64,000 nt of DNA from assembly GCA_033065855.1 (NCBI GenBank), contig JAVXUO010000770.1:124001-188000 (forward strand). Reading direction: 5' to 3'. Origin of the DNA: Escallonia rubra. Its lineage: Eukaryota; Streptophyta; Magnoliopsida; Escalloniales; Escalloniaceae. Both the position numbers and the translations under genes were made by a program. The notes beneath the pieces were generated by a model. It had not been told where the DNA came from, made no database searches, and saw nothing but the letters and a program-made list of their open reading frames with translations. Below are positions 35,279 to 47,765 of the stretch, piece after piece (position 1 is the first letter of the stretch; every line of letters starts with the position of its first letter).

Positions 35279-36448
35279 TTGTTCTTTCTCTCTCTAGAAA
35301 AATTCATCTGCCTTCTCTCTAAAAAGTCTTCCACAGAAAATCCACCGTGGCCGCCTCACCTCGCGTCGGTGCGAGTGGGGCAGCGGCCGGAATCCGGCCT
35401 AAATATAGATATACTCTCAGTCTCTTTTTTGGTGTGGTTACGCTGTGGAACGGCGACCTTAGTGACCGGCGGCAAATCGAGGGTGGGCGACGGTGAAAGC
35501 GACAGTGCGATGGCCGACGCCATCTCCCCAACCACGATCGGGGATGGCGATGCCGTTATATGCTCCGATTTCTTCAATTCAGATCGATGTGATTTTTGGG
35601 TTTTTTCTTGATCCTCTGGATCTGACGGGTTTAAATCGTAGTGTTTGTCTTGGGTTGATCAGTTTTCTTTGCTTTATTGAAAATGCATCCTTGCTAAGGC
35701 TAAATCTTTCATCGCCGGTGGTGGCTTGAATTCCACCAGCGGCGACTGGTATTTTTTGCCGAGTGAGGGTTTAAAGCTGGTTGGGGGGTTATCCATTGTG
35801 GTTACTGGGTAGTGTGTCTAGGGTTATGGAGTGGTGTCCTTGGGGGTGGGGGGGATAGGGCCTCGGGGGGCTTGGGGGTTTGGGCGTGTGTGTGCGTTTG
35901 GGGGGGTGGGGGCCCTGGGAAGGGGGGGGGGGGGTAATCAGGGTAATCTACTCTAGGGATTTTTAGGGTTTGGGGGGAGAGGGGGGAAGATGGATATAGT
36001 CCGGCTTACCCTAGTTTATTGTTGGTTGCTGCCCGGCTTTACAATGGCCGTGTTGAAATGCTAGTGGAATATTGTGAACCATGCAGGGCTGGATGCCTCT
36101 TGTTTTCCGCTGTGATTCCTTTGATTGTCGAGGATTCTTTCGATTATCCGTCCGATTTCGGTTGACTTCCTCGGTGTAATTTTGTGTTTCTAGTTTTACA
36201 TTGTTTTGTCTTTATTTTTAATAGGTGTTGTCTGTAACCTTTAGACTTCCGCATATTACTTAAAGTTAGGTTAAAGTGTATGATATGTTCTGCTTTAGTT
36301 TAATTGTAATTTGTATCGAGTCTATAGATTTGTTCTTAGTTTTCGACCTTTGTGGTCTTGTATACATTGTGTCACGGGAATGTCGTGACCTAGACATGCC
36401 GTTGGACGACTTTGTAACATTTAATTTTCAATACTATTCTCTTATTAC

Positions 36449-36495
<47 letters not shown>
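35279..36495 (+). mobile_element. Retroelement-like sequence ending in a (TA)n tail (candidate)
   Basis: A GC-rich head (35335-35570) resembling a 5'UTR/ORF start, then a G-rich middle and an AT-rich 3' region that runs straight into (TA)22 at 36452-36495. This suggests a non-LTR element whose 3' tail is a microsatellite. No reverse transcriptase is present and no target-site duplication is seen, so the call is tentative. Confidence 0.3.
35842..35934 (+). repeat. G-tract cluster (G-quadruplex-prone)
   Basis: At least eight runs of three or more G within about 93 bp, ending in a run of 14 G. Loop lengths of 1-5 bases between several runs satisfy the usual G4 rule. G-richness continues to about 35990. 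Confidence 0.8.
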
Positions 36496-36498
<3 letters not shown>

Positions 36499-36499
36499 A

Positions 36500-37066
36500 A
36501 GACGTAGTCAACATCAGATTTAGCTACGACCAAAACAAAGAGAAGAAAAGGGGATTTGAATAGTGGAATTCCACCATTATTTTTTCTTTTTGAGAGAAGT
36601 TAAGAATATATACCAGATCATGAAGAAGTAGATAAACAAGTAACTAACAGACTGATTGGATGACAACCCCATAAATCAAACATAAGTAAGATACCCTAGA
36701 ACTACAAGGAACCAAAATACCCCAAGAGAATTAGCAGGGCCAAAAGGAAAAAAATTGGCTGCTATCCTGGTTGGAGGAATCTTCCTCCTACCCCCTATAT
36801 AGCGACAATCAAACGTCTTTAAATATTTTTAGAGGCTTTTATTTAGTGACGCTAAAAAAATACTGCTAATAATTGTCGCTGAAAGTGTTAGAAGAAAAGT
36901 CACTGAAAAGATTTAGCGACTATTAATTGTTACTATACGTGGGGTTGAAGAAAGATTCCTACAACCTGGTTAGGAGCCAAACTTTGTTCGGGCCAAAAAC
37001 GACACAAGGAAGGGGAACCACAAGCTGTACACCATCAAACTGTTCCTGTTGATCAATTCCACGATA
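36500..37066. other. Possible CACTA-type subterminal remnant
   Basis: TAGCGAC / GTCGCT-type motifs recur in both orientations (about 36800, 36847, 36877, 36900, 36918), a pattern often seen in subterminal parts of plant CACTA elements. The CACTA ends themselves are not visible. The rest of this stretch shows nothing recognisable. Confidence 0.3.
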
Positions 37067-37126
37067 GGAGCGGAGAACAAAAGACGCTAAAGCTGAGGAG
37101 AGGGACAAGACTGCTAATTTCCCTAG
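37067..37126. repeat. 60-bp direct repeat flanking copy B (left)
   Basis: AGGAGCGGAGAACAAAAGAC.. runs through GCTAAAGCTGAGGAGA to AATTTCCCT and matches 41256-41316 with a few substitutions. The two bracket copy B. Confidence 0.75.
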
Positions 37127-37136
37127 TGGTATGTTT

Positions 37137-40100
37137 TCGACTATCAGTAGTACCAGTTTCCATCTTCCCCTAAAGCTACGCGGGGCGGGCTACTGCCCAC
37201 TCTGCACATGTGGCCTTACTTATGCTCATAGCATCGAGCATTCTCCATATTTGTCTCTTATACTTAAAATGCCGCTAAAGTTTTCCACGAGAACTCTGTT
37301 CATTTGTATGGTTAATTAGCTCAAGAAAACTAAGGCATTCTTTCATTTGAGACCTTGTGTGAAAAAAAAATTCAAACTTTTGAAAGTTTCAAGTTTTGAG
37401 CGTGGTGGCAATTTACTTTCATTTGAGACCCGGCCTTTGCCCCTTCCATTGAGTGAAAAATTCAAACTTTTTTGAAGGTTTTCAAGTTCTGACTTCTGAG
37501 CATGGTGGCAATTTACTATGCATTGGGCTCGTTCTTTATCTATCTTCCAACAACTATAAATAGACATAATTAGCAAAACATATATAACCATTACAGAAAC
37601 CATTATGTTAAGCTCTAGTGCTCCGTTTAAGGAATTTTTATTTATGAGATATCTCTCGGGCCTCTGATTGACTTCAAAGTTGATGCGAAATAGTTGATTA
37701 ATAGCTTGTTGGGTGATAAGTGGATAAATAAGAAAAACGAAAACCCAGGAAATCCTTGCCCTCGCAGGCTCGATCACACCATGAGAGTTTCTCTCCAAAA
37801 AAGTAAATCTAAGGGCATGGCTTCTGCAGGAATATCAATTCTTTTTGTCAGTTGGGGTTGTTCGTTTACCATTATTACTTTTTACTTTTGTTTTATATTT
37901 TTATTTTCATCATTTTTCGTATCTAATTAAGATATATGGTCATGTAATGTTCTCTATCACTTTGACAATTTCTTTTTATCTACTTTACTCCAACAATGGA
38001 TGAGAGGCGCGCGGCCAAAGAAACGGTTTTCATATTTTCGGATTGTTTGAGTTAGATTTTTTCAGAACAAAAACAGAAAATGATGAACGCATGTGCAGTA
38101 ATATTTTTTTAGTAATAATTATAGTAAAAACAAAAAATAAACGAACAATGCTAGTTTCTTATTCAGTAAATGTACAACAAAGGACAAAGTAATTAGAGTG
38201 TTATCTTTCTTCTTCATTCAGCCAATGAGCAAACAGAATTGTCTATTTAGTTGCCGACAGTAGATCGTTCAAACGACACATGTAATATTGGTTAAAGTAC
38301 AAATATGGAGTTTTCAACTGTTTTTTTTGGCGATCAAGTAGGGTTAAGATTACACTAATGGTACGGGCTAAAAAGTAAATCATTTTTCTTTTCGATCTGC
38401 AAACTTGTACGGGCTAATGGAATTGTCTACCTAACTGTCAAAACTAAACCGTTCAAACCACACATGTAAAATTGGTTAAATTTATTAACAGAGATAATGG
38501 TCGTTGCGGATTAAAAAGTAAGTAACTTTTCTTTCTGATATGTAGACACATTTTGTGTACGTAACAACTTATATACGACAAAACATAAATCTTTAATTGT
38601 GCATAGACGAGGTCGGGATTCGCTACGGTGGGGTCCGCAATATTTGTGCTCGAGTCTGGAATCCCAATCAATTTGTGGGGTTATTTGAACGTGACATATG
38701 AAGACCTGTAAAATGATAAACCGTTGTTGAAGATTAGATGCATAATATATAGATGCTGGAAATGCATTATTGGATGTTTGAAAAGTCTGCCTGTAGAAGA
38801 TGGGGCAGGTTTTCACCTACTCACACATAAGAACAATCACAAAGTTAGATATGATTATTATCCTTCACAGCTTGAAAAGACACTTCAAATAGAATTTTGT
38901 CTATTCTTCAAATCCATTAATTTCTTGTGGTGGTTTGATTTACTTGTTAACTAGGGTCTTTATTTTCACACGCACAAAAGAATATTCCTATAAAATGCCA
39001 AAAAAAACAAAATATCAAACTTGTCCCCCCTATAAGAGAGTACTTGTGTCGGGATCTCCAAAACTGTATCTTTTAAGGTTCACATGTAAACGATATGTTC
39101 AAATTGCTCACGCTTCTACCATGTACAACTTGATATATATTTTTTTGGTTAAATAGTACAAAAAAATTATTATCTCATAAAGAGAATCAGTTACAAGAAC
39201 CAAAAAAAATCTTTGAACTTAACATGTCTTGCTTGAAGAATTTACGAGAACTCCCTTGAAAATTGTCTAAAGGTTTTGAAGTCGTCCTGACTCTTTTATC
39301 TAATCTTATATGACGAGAAAATAACATCAGATTATAACTCAACCTGGTGAATCCAAAATATAAAACTTGACCATAACACTATCTATATACCATGGAAGAT
39401 CTATAAAAAGCTATTTTAATAAGCATAATATCGTTTGTATATAGTTTTTCTTACAATTATCCTGGAGGTCTACTTGAATCACAATGAGTCCTGCTATTTG
39501 ATTACCAACTTCGACAACAGTACCTTGAGACTCCCGCATGATAAAGCATTCCAAACTCTCTCGAAAAACTTGTCCCTCAACGAAATAGTTTGAAACTTAC
39601 ATGATAAGTATGATTTGTTGTGTAACTTTGATTTGGTGCCTTTAATTCACATTTTCATTCACTCTCTTTGTTCTCCTTCTTCTTCACCTACCCACCAAAA
39701 ATCGTAAGGGAAATACATCACGCTTTCTCTCCGCAGTATATGAATGAACCATGAAAAGAACAGTTCAGGCCCTTTTCAAGAGAAAAGGGTGCCTAGATTT
39801 CTTCTCGTAACTATAAATATATGTCTTAAAGTATAAACCATGAAAAAGAAAGCCTTTAGGTCTCATTTGACAAGTGTTTGGGCACAAAAGATAGAGTTTG
39901 GTACCTCTTTGACAAGACCAAAACCTATATTTTTTTTTTCCTGAGATTACTTTACAGGTCATTTGGATGTAAGAAAGCTCTTGTCAGTAAGAAGAAAGAG
40001 AGCTTAGAGAACACAGGTTTGGCCTTAAGCAGTTCCATGTTTTTCATCTCCGCCAATGATTACAGGCGGCGGCATCGAGAAAGCAAAAGTAAAAGCGCGA

Positions 40101-41219
40101 TATATCATTACATCGAATCGACCAATCTGATTTTTATGCTCCACCTGTTATAATTTATCACTATCATGTCTTGGATAAAAAGGTTGTCTAAACACTTTAA
40201 CTTTTTAATTTCTTCGAAAAGTAATCTCGCTGCTATTCGCTTGAGTAAAGAAACATACTTCTGTTTTAATATATTGAATTCTCCAGGTTATTCTATTACA
40301 AAAAGAAAAAGAACAGTTCTTTCAACAAAAAAAAAAAAAAAAACATAAAAGAAAAACACTCATCAAACAGGCCTTGATTTTGAATATGATCAAAAATTAG
40401 TTAATAGGCCTCTCTCTCTACCTTCTTAGTCAACAATATTCTAAAAGAGACTTGCCAGTGATTCCCTCTACCTTCTTAGACAACAATATTCTACAGAAGG
40501 AAATTGAACGAAAAACAGGAAAATGTCGGCTGACGGTGGATTTTAGGACATGGAAACACCATGCAATTGCAAACCTCTTCATTTCAATCAAATTTTTTTT
40601 TTTTTGCAAACCTCTTCATTCCTCGATCTGGATGCAAGTCTTTGGCGGTCGCAATGGGTTACGCGTAGCTAGTTGAGCTTCAAAATGTTATTCACTTTGA
40701 TTAGTGAATCACACAAGCTAGAGGAACACGTATTAAATTATGAACCAAAAGAGTCGAGAAATTCATACGGTCGATAACCTAATTGTTACTACATTTTTTT
40801 GTTTGGGTTCTTACCAGAATTATAGATGGATACTGTGAAAAGACATAACCTTCTATTGGAATTTGATTAGACATGTAATGGAAGCAGAGACGACGCTTTA
40901 AGGATAGGATAGATCAATTATAACAAGTCACGCACTCATATTCCTAAAAAATAAGAACAAAGAATCCCGCGGTACGTGTATCCCTTCTGTTCCGGTCATG
41001 GAATTGATGAAATAGATCTAGAAATGAATTTACGATCAACAATGAAATCTTATCGGAACTGTCCATATCTGGTTCATCCTTGGGAAACATATCACATCCC
41101 AGAATTCCAGTCAAAGCACTTGTCCTTTGCTAGTAGAATTCTTTTCTTAAGTTGTAGATGTAAGCTAATTCATCTGATAAACTTTCTTGACATCGAACTA
41201 AGAGACCATTTTCTAATTG
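37137..41219. repeat. Segmental duplication, copy B
   Basis: Paralogue of 26332-31648 (copy A), in the same orientation and collinear. It lacks the MULE present in copy A and the (GA)n expansion, and has small indels throughout. Frames open in both copies (for example 37343-37798 on the reverse strand) start at non-ATG codons and are unrecognised. With the two extensins upstream of each copy, the arrangement is extensin-block-extensin-block. Confidence 0.9.
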
Positions 41220-41255
41220 CATGGGTGTTTCCATGTCCTAAATCCCCATGGCAAG

Positions 41256-41316
41256 AGCGGAGAATAAAAGACGCTAAAGCTGAGGAGAAGGACAACACTG
41301 CCAATTTCCCTTGGGT
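41256..41316. repeat. 60-bp direct repeat flanking copy B (right)
   Basis: Second copy of the repeat at 37067-37126, in the same orientation, just beyond the end of copy B. Confidence 0.75.
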
Positions 41317-41319
41317 GAT

Positions 41320-41860
41320 ATGCAACGAATGCAAGATCTTGAAGTTATACTTTAATCTACATAAAAGGCCAATAAAAGATGCACTCCTTCTTTCTTTAGA
41401 CTCCATCTGCAGCATAAAATTAGAGTGAGGAAGAATAACAATGACATGTGCATAGTGGAGTCTACGCATCAATACACAGTGCTAGATCAAATGCATTATT
41501 AGCTCATCAGCTGTGTCAAGAACATCAGTAAATGCCCCAATCGGAACCCAGCGAGTATTTAAGGAAACCATTCGAAGCCCAAATTTTCTCTCATGAGATG
41601 AGCTAGCCACCGATATAGCATAATATCTCGGAGAGGAAGGAATTACACAATCACATGTGTGAGAGAAGTGGATATGGTGAAGAGGAGGGTATATAAATGA
41701 ACAAAACTGTCAAGTTTCTTTTCCGAAAAGGAAAGACATGCCTTTGCAATTACTAAAACAACGAATAAAACTACGTGAGTGGCTTTGATATTAGAAAGAA
41801 GAATTCAAATGATCTGACCTACCGAAAATTATTCACCTTTGAGTATTGAGGCATTCTTAC
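41320..41860. other. Intergenic
   Basis: No gene or transposon end recognised. Confidence 0.5.
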
Positions 41861-41873
41861 CAATCAAGATGAA

Positions 41874-43085
41874 CTAGAGAATAACAATAATGGTTACGAC
41901 ACTTAACAAATCAGAACAAGACTGAAAGATTTTTTTAGCTAACCATTGGGAAAACCAATGACTGGCCAACAAGATAGGAAAAACATATAGGTGATGATCG
42001 AGAGCCCATAAAGAGAGCCCAAATCGATTGGAGACAAGAACACTCGAGAAAGAGGTGTTCATGGGATTCAGTATAAAGTAAACACAACGGACAACAATCT
42101 AGAATAGGACAATGGGGTTTAATCAGTTCAAAGTCGAGGGATAGCCGACCATAAAGAAATTGCCATAAAAACATTTTAAGTTTCTCAAGGATTGAAACCT
42201 TCCAAAGTTTTTTCCAAGAAGTAGGATTCATGAAGAGGATACTACCAAAGGTTGTAGATAGCCGATTAGTCAAGGACCAATAGACTGAAGCAACTGAGAA
42301 AAGATTAGCCTTACAAAAGGCTAAAAGATGCCATCCTCTGGACCAGCTATTGCTGAGAGACGATGCCAGTAGGATACGTCTCCAAAAGAATTATGAAATC
42401 CCAATGAGAGGTATTGGAAAGAAAAAAGTCTGAGACCGACCAATGCTCATTTGTACTCTTATGATAAGGCTGAGGGATACATGTATGAGATAAGGTAATT
42501 ACCAGTCCATCCAAACTGAAATCGAACGACCATCCCTGATATGCCACTGAATACCCTGCTTAAGAATACGCTGTCCAACCAAAATACTACCCCATGTCCA
42601 TGAGGAAGTTTGAGTTGAAAGGTCTTGAAAAAAGTTACGTCAAGCAAAGTATCTTCCTTTGAAAACTTGGCTTAATAGACTGTGAGGATTTAACTAAATT
42701 CTTCAGGCTTGTTTGGCTAGTAGAGCTTGATCGAATAGAGCAAATCCCGAAAATCTTAAACCTCCCACTCTTCTAGGAAGACATATATAAGGTAGGCCAA
42801 GCTATCCAGGAGTAAGATGTGGCACGTTCATTAAAAAAAAAAAAATCAGTGAATGGACTTACTAGAAGCTTCACCCGACAACCAAAAGTGGGCTAAAGTT
42901 TGATCTAATTGCTTACAAGCCGAAATGGGAAACTTATAAACTGACATATAATTTACAAGGAGACAAGAGAGGACAGAATTCCACCATATTATGTTATCGA
43001 ACTCTGGAATCAACCGAACCCTTCTTATCTTGCAACAAAATCCACAAACTAAACTCACAAAATTCGCGCCAAGACTTTTCAATAG
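41874..43085 (-). pseudogene. Decayed LINE ORF2 (reverse-transcriptase C-terminal part and zf-RVT)
   Basis: Read on the reverse strand from 43082, PISACKQLDQTLAHFWLSGE is the plant LINE segment just after the RT domain. Then come SWTWGSILVGQ-like remnants and, at 42273-41935, WKKLWKVSILEKLKMFLWQF..CPLCLLYTESHEHLFLECSCLQSIW, a zf-RVT zinc-binding domain with the expected CPLC..ES..HLF..C spacing. The frames are broken by several shifts and stops. 5'-truncated: no endonuclease or RT catalytic core is visible. Confidence 0.8.
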
Positions 43086-43560
43086 AGTACTCCTTTCGTC
43101 TCACATGAATTAATTATATTTTCTTTTTTGGTCGTCCCACAAAAGTTGCTCACTTTTCAGATAAAAAAAGATTATGTAGGTACTTTTACATATTTACCCT
43201 TTTTACACATTTTTTTAATTTTATTTTTCTCTCCACATTTAACTCTTTGTCAACTCATTTTTTCTCTCCTGACCCACTTTCTTACATTTTTTATTTTATT
43301 TCTCTTTCCACATTTAACACCCCACTAATCCATTTTCATTCTCTTGGCTCACTTTCTTCCCCTCCTCTCACTAAAGGATATAATGAGAGACACACAGTAT
43401 ATGACTTAAATCCTTAATTTGCGTGCACAAAGAAGTCGATCAATTTATGTGGGACGGAAATAGTAATATTTATGATCATCAAATATGGTTTTCATTCTTA
43501 TAGGTGAAGGTAAAATGCCAATAAAAATATGGGTTGCAGTTAAAATTCATTTTAAATAAA
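43086..43560. other. Intergenic, pyrimidine-rich
   Basis: T/C-rich sequence with no gene. The text near 43095-43145 and 43430-43460 (GTCTCACATGAATTAATTA; TTTATGTGGGACGGA) may be the arms of a small inverted-repeat element, but I cannot define its ends. Confidence 0.3.
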
Positions 43561-43569
43561 TAAATATAA

Positions 43570-44793
43570 GGGTTAAATATACTTTAGTACTTCAAAACTA
43601 CCCCGAAATATCACCTGAGGGTTCAAATGTGGTCCAAATGTTTAATGTTTTTTACACAAAGGGTCCGTAGTTTCAAATTCGCAATAAGTAAGGACTTTTG
43701 TCCAAATTCTTACTATCTAGCCAAAACTGTCAGGGACAATTTTGTCAAGCCAGCTTTGTTTTATTAAAAACCCTCGATTAATTTAATCCCACATCTTATT
43801 GAAAATTATAACCACATATTCTACAACATATTAAGATGTGTGAGGGGGAGAAGGGGGGGAAGGGGGAAGGAAAACAGAGGTGCCGGTCACCGGCGGCGTG
43901 TGTGCCTATCATGGTTGATGCCGATCGGTCGTTGGAAAAGGTGCCATTACGACGGCAGATCTGGTGGCTGACTTGAACAACCCTATTCTTTTTTGTTATT
44001 CTGTGATGGTAAGCTGTGGGGGTAGCGACGCGGTGGTGTGGATCTGGTTCCTCGCCAGCCGTCACAGGTCCTCTGTGATAGATTATTGACGATGATGCGA
44101 CTACTCGTTGCAGAGTGATTGTGGCCTTTGGCGGCCGATTGGCTGATGAGAGTTAGACGACGGAGTGGCATTATCGTTCGTAGGTCCTGGTGACTGTCGA
44201 TGGTGGTGGATGGCGAGCGGCGGTTGCACCAATTAGTGCTTGAGACATCGGCATTACTTCTGCCTCCTCATTTTTTCATTTTTTGGTTTGACTTTTTGTC
44301 GACGGTGACGTCAATTGACGGCAGCGACACCGCGATATGATGGTGGTTGGCAGTGGTGATGCCGATCTGGTATAGGCCTGACCTGTGGTGATGGAAATGC
44401 TGAGATGATGCAGTAGCCGGTAGGTGAAGCCCTAGTGATTTGGGTGAATTTAGTGCGGTTGCAGGTTGTTGTGATTTTTGGTGTCTTTGCAGTATGGGAT
44501 TAGGGTTACGATCACGATTTGGGGTTTTTGCAGTACGGGTTAGGATTACAAGATTGGAGTTTGATTTTGGGTAGTTGAAAGGTTTGGGCCGTTAAGTAGG
44601 TAATTCTAAACGAGGATTTTGAAAAAACAAATATGACTTGACAAAACTACCCTTGACGGTTTTGGTTAGATCGTTAGGAATTAGGACATAAGTCCGTACT
44701 TATTTTTAATTTGAAACTACAGACTCTTTTGTGTAGAAAATAAATATTTGGACCTTCAGGTTAGATTTCGGGATACTAAAGTGTATTTAACGC
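43570..44793. mobile_element. MULE-type non-autonomous element with 9-bp target-site duplication
   Basis: Inverted repeats of about 130 bp: GGGTTAAATATACTTTAGTA at the left and GCGTTAAATACACTTTAGTA on the opposite strand at the right. They continue through GTAGTTTCAAATT and AAGTAAGGACTT(T/A)TGTCC. The perfect 9-bp target-site duplication TAAATATAA lies at 43561-43569 and 44794-44802. Long inverted repeats plus a 9-bp duplication are diagnostic of Mutator-like elements. The 1-kb interior is GC-rich with GGTGG motifs; I recognise no captured gene. Confidence 0.92.
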
Positions 44794-44802
44794 TAAATAT
44801 AA

Positions 44803-45490
44803 ATTTTGGAGATTGATATCCGCGCTTCACAAAAGATCATCAAAAGGGGACGCCAAAGCTTTTTAGTGACAAAACATAGTCTAACTGAGTGCATTTCTCA
44901 GTTCTCTCAAGTTTTTTTGGTGGAGTTGTCTCTTTTTTTTCATTTTTTTTATTGTTTACCTAGTTTATCATAAATATATGTGTGTGTGTCGCTAAAACAA
45001 TTTAAAGCTATAACAAGTTCTCAAAAAACCTTAAATAGTGAAGGAGAATGTGTAATATTCTAAATAACCCACCCACCTAGCTATTTGAATTATCACAAGC
45101 TACCACGTTCAATTTCCAACTAACGCCCGAGAAGAATCATTTTTCCCTTCTTCCTTCCTTCGTCCTTCTTCTTCCAACTTTATGCAAAAAAATCATTCTT
45201 CTTCTTCCTTACTTGATGCAAAATTTCCATATCCACAGCCACGTTCACGCCAAGTAAGAGAAAATGAGTAAAGACGAAAAGAGCAGAGAAAGGGAAGGAA
45301 ATTAAGATGCAGAAAATGATTTCTAAGTGAAAGAACTTTAGTCAACATCACATCACATCACATGGTTTTCATGTGTAAGTCTACCTTCCATCTTTCTCCG
45401 TTTCCGGTGGTCAATACATAAACCAACGGAAACACAATGATTTTGCTGTTTTCGTGCTGATAGGACGTGAGTTTTCAATATAACGATATA
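44803..45490. other. Intergenic
   Basis: No gene recognised. A (GT)4 run sits near 44980. Confidence 0.5.
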
Positions 45491-45499
45491 TAATTAATG

Positions 45500-46030
45500 A
45501 TAGTTAAATATTAATATTTATATCAATAATTCTTAACAACATTTTATTTAACGTCATTAAATTAAAATCATTAAAGACATTTAACGATCATTAGTTATTG
45601 TAGCATAAAAAGTTTTATTTCTCTTTCTACGATCCTAGTATATACTTTTCCAAACATTATACATGTCTTACTTTGTGACTTTTTCGTTATCTTTCTTTAC
45701 ACCATTTGCACTAACTTATCCTAAATTTCTGCATGTTGGTCTGGTTAGGTCGGTGTGCCCTCTCACATCAAAATAATTTTACAGTTCATCAATATATGAT
45801 AATAGTTCGCCGTATTTGGACAAAGTTGTGTTTTTCTATTAGCCCAAGTTGTGGAAGAAGGTTCGTTGCACCTAGACACGCCATTTATTTTTCGTGCTCC
45901 ATCGCAGTGAATTTTTTTTAGTAAAATAACAGAGAGAAAATCACGTTGAAAATCTGAGTTGTTTTCCTTTTTTGTTTACATTGATTCAAAAATTTTGCTC
46001 ATATATGATTGTGAAGTACAACGCAAGATC
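45500..46030. repeat. Repeat unit copy Z (diverged)
   Basis: Clearly related to 46430-46960, for example TTTCTGCATGTTGGTCTGGT against TTCCCTGCATGTTGGTCCGG, but with many substitutions. It is the oldest of the tandem copies. Confidence 0.75.
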
Positions 46031-46266
46031 CACATATCTAGAAACCGAAACTTTTTTATAATCAATATTTAATTAAAGATGTAGCCTAATCCTATTTCGA
46101 AAGTAAATAAAAATCTGGCGATATTAATATGGACTGGTAATTAGTACTTTACTTGATATACTGTAAATCGCCTGCGTCGTAAAGCCATACTCTTTATAAA
46201 AAATGAAAAGCATGTATGTTAATACCTGAACTATAGAGAGGATGGACTCTTCTTCTTCTTCTTTTC

Positions 46267-47183
46267 TCTTGACTTTGATCTCTTCCCCCCATTTCTCTGT
46301 ATCTTTTGTTCTTTATTTTTTGGCTTTGAACAAAAACTCTTCTAAACTTTTCAAAGCATATCCTCGGACAATTAATACTATATGGTTTCCCTGCTATCTA
46401 ATCATTGGAAAATAGTTCTTCATGTAACGACAATTACTTACTTTCAGCAGTAATTTTTATCAGTATTTTCTTTCGCGTCATTAATTAAATATAAGTCATT
46501 AAAAATATTTAATGATCTTTAATTATTACAGTACGATAAAAGAAGTCGTAGCTATCTTGCGACAATCCCGTACTAGTAGGAGCTATTCCAAACATTAAAC
46601 GTGCCTTACTTACGTGATTTTTTTTGGTTGTCATTCATTACACCATTGTCTTTAACTTAGCCGGCCCTAAATTCCCTGCATGTTGGTCCGGTTAGGTTGG
46701 TGTGGCCTTTCACATCAAAATAATTTTGGAGTTCAGATAAATGATAATAGTTCATCATATCTGGACAAAATTTTGTTGTTCTATTAGCCCAAGTCGTGGA
46801 AGAAGATTCGTTGTACCTAGACACATATTTTTTTTTTTGGGTACTCCATCCCATTGAAAAACTTCTTGGTAAAAAAAATGGAGAGAAAATTGCACTGAAA
46901 ATCTGAGTTGATTTCCCTTTTGTTTACATTGATTGATTCAAAAAGATTTCTCATAAATGATTGTGAAGAAAGACCATTTTTGCATACAAAGTAAGTGACA
47001 TTTTGTATATCTAGGAATTAAACTATCTTGATTATTATTATATAGTTAAGTTGAAACTGAAAGAATATAACTTCTCTTCCCTACTTAGCATGCCTATCAT
47101 TATGGTATTTGACATTCAATCAATTAAATAAGTTTTACTTTCATCTCTTTTCAAGTCAACACGTTCCACTTATATATATATAT
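46267..47183. repeat. Repeat unit copy X
   Basis: Nearly identical to 47766-48693, from TTGATCTCTTCCCCCCAT to TCAACACGTTCCACTTA, ending in (TA)n at 47170-47183. The small frames in it (46657-46854 on the reverse strand) recur in copy Y simply because the DNA is repeated. Confidence 0.85.
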
Positions 47184-47765
47184 GGGAAAAATGAATATAA
47201 GGCTAGCCTCATGCAATTTGCGTGAGGCTAGCAACTAAAACGACGTAGTTTTGATAAAGTTTTGTTAAAACAAATGTAGTCAAATTTTCATTTCTTGTTT
47301 TCTCTTTCCCTTTTCGTTGTTTTTCTCCTTGTTTCCTTCACCCTGTCGCAGGCCATAGCAAGCCACCACCACCATCACACCCATCATCTCTGCCGTAGAC
47401 TACCAACCTTCCATTGCTGGCAACCGTCAACAGCCATTCTTGCCGCAAAAAGGTCTTCGCCAACTCACTACCTTCATAGTTTCCACCCCCACGAGCTTCA
47501 GGACTGTTGTCAAAATCCAACCACCGTCGCCACCATCACACCCACCTTCTCTTAATGCAGACCAACCACCTTCCATCGCCGCAGAGACCGCCCACCATCA
47601 CTACCACAGAGACTGTCATTCCCCCGCAGAGAAACATAATAGAGAGATAGCACATGCAATGGCTGATTTTCAATATGTGCGTCAAAATCAAGCACTGCGA
47701 CAGAGGTAAAATACACTTCGCGATGGAAAAATTGGTGGTGCTGGCACCACCGTTAAAATACATTT
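47184..47765. other. Insert between repeat copies X and Y
   Basis: Begins directly after (TA)n with GGGAAAAATGAATATAAGG and a 31-bp hairpin (47202-47232). The rest is CCACC-rich low-complexity sequence. A frame from 47295 looks like a signal peptide followed by poly-His, but it starts at TTG and the body is compositional, so I do not call a gene. Confidence 0.45.
47202..47232. repeat. 31-bp hairpin
   Basis: GCTAGCCTCA and TGAGGCTAGC are perfect 10-bp arms around an 11-base centre that itself pairs further (TGCAA with TTGCG, allowing wobble). It lies 18 bases after a (TA)n tract. Confidence 0.8.

Noticed and set aside
47295..47555. Secreted His-rich small protein
   Set aside because: The hydrophobic start is a T-rich tract, the first codon is TTG, and the rest is CCACC-type repeat.
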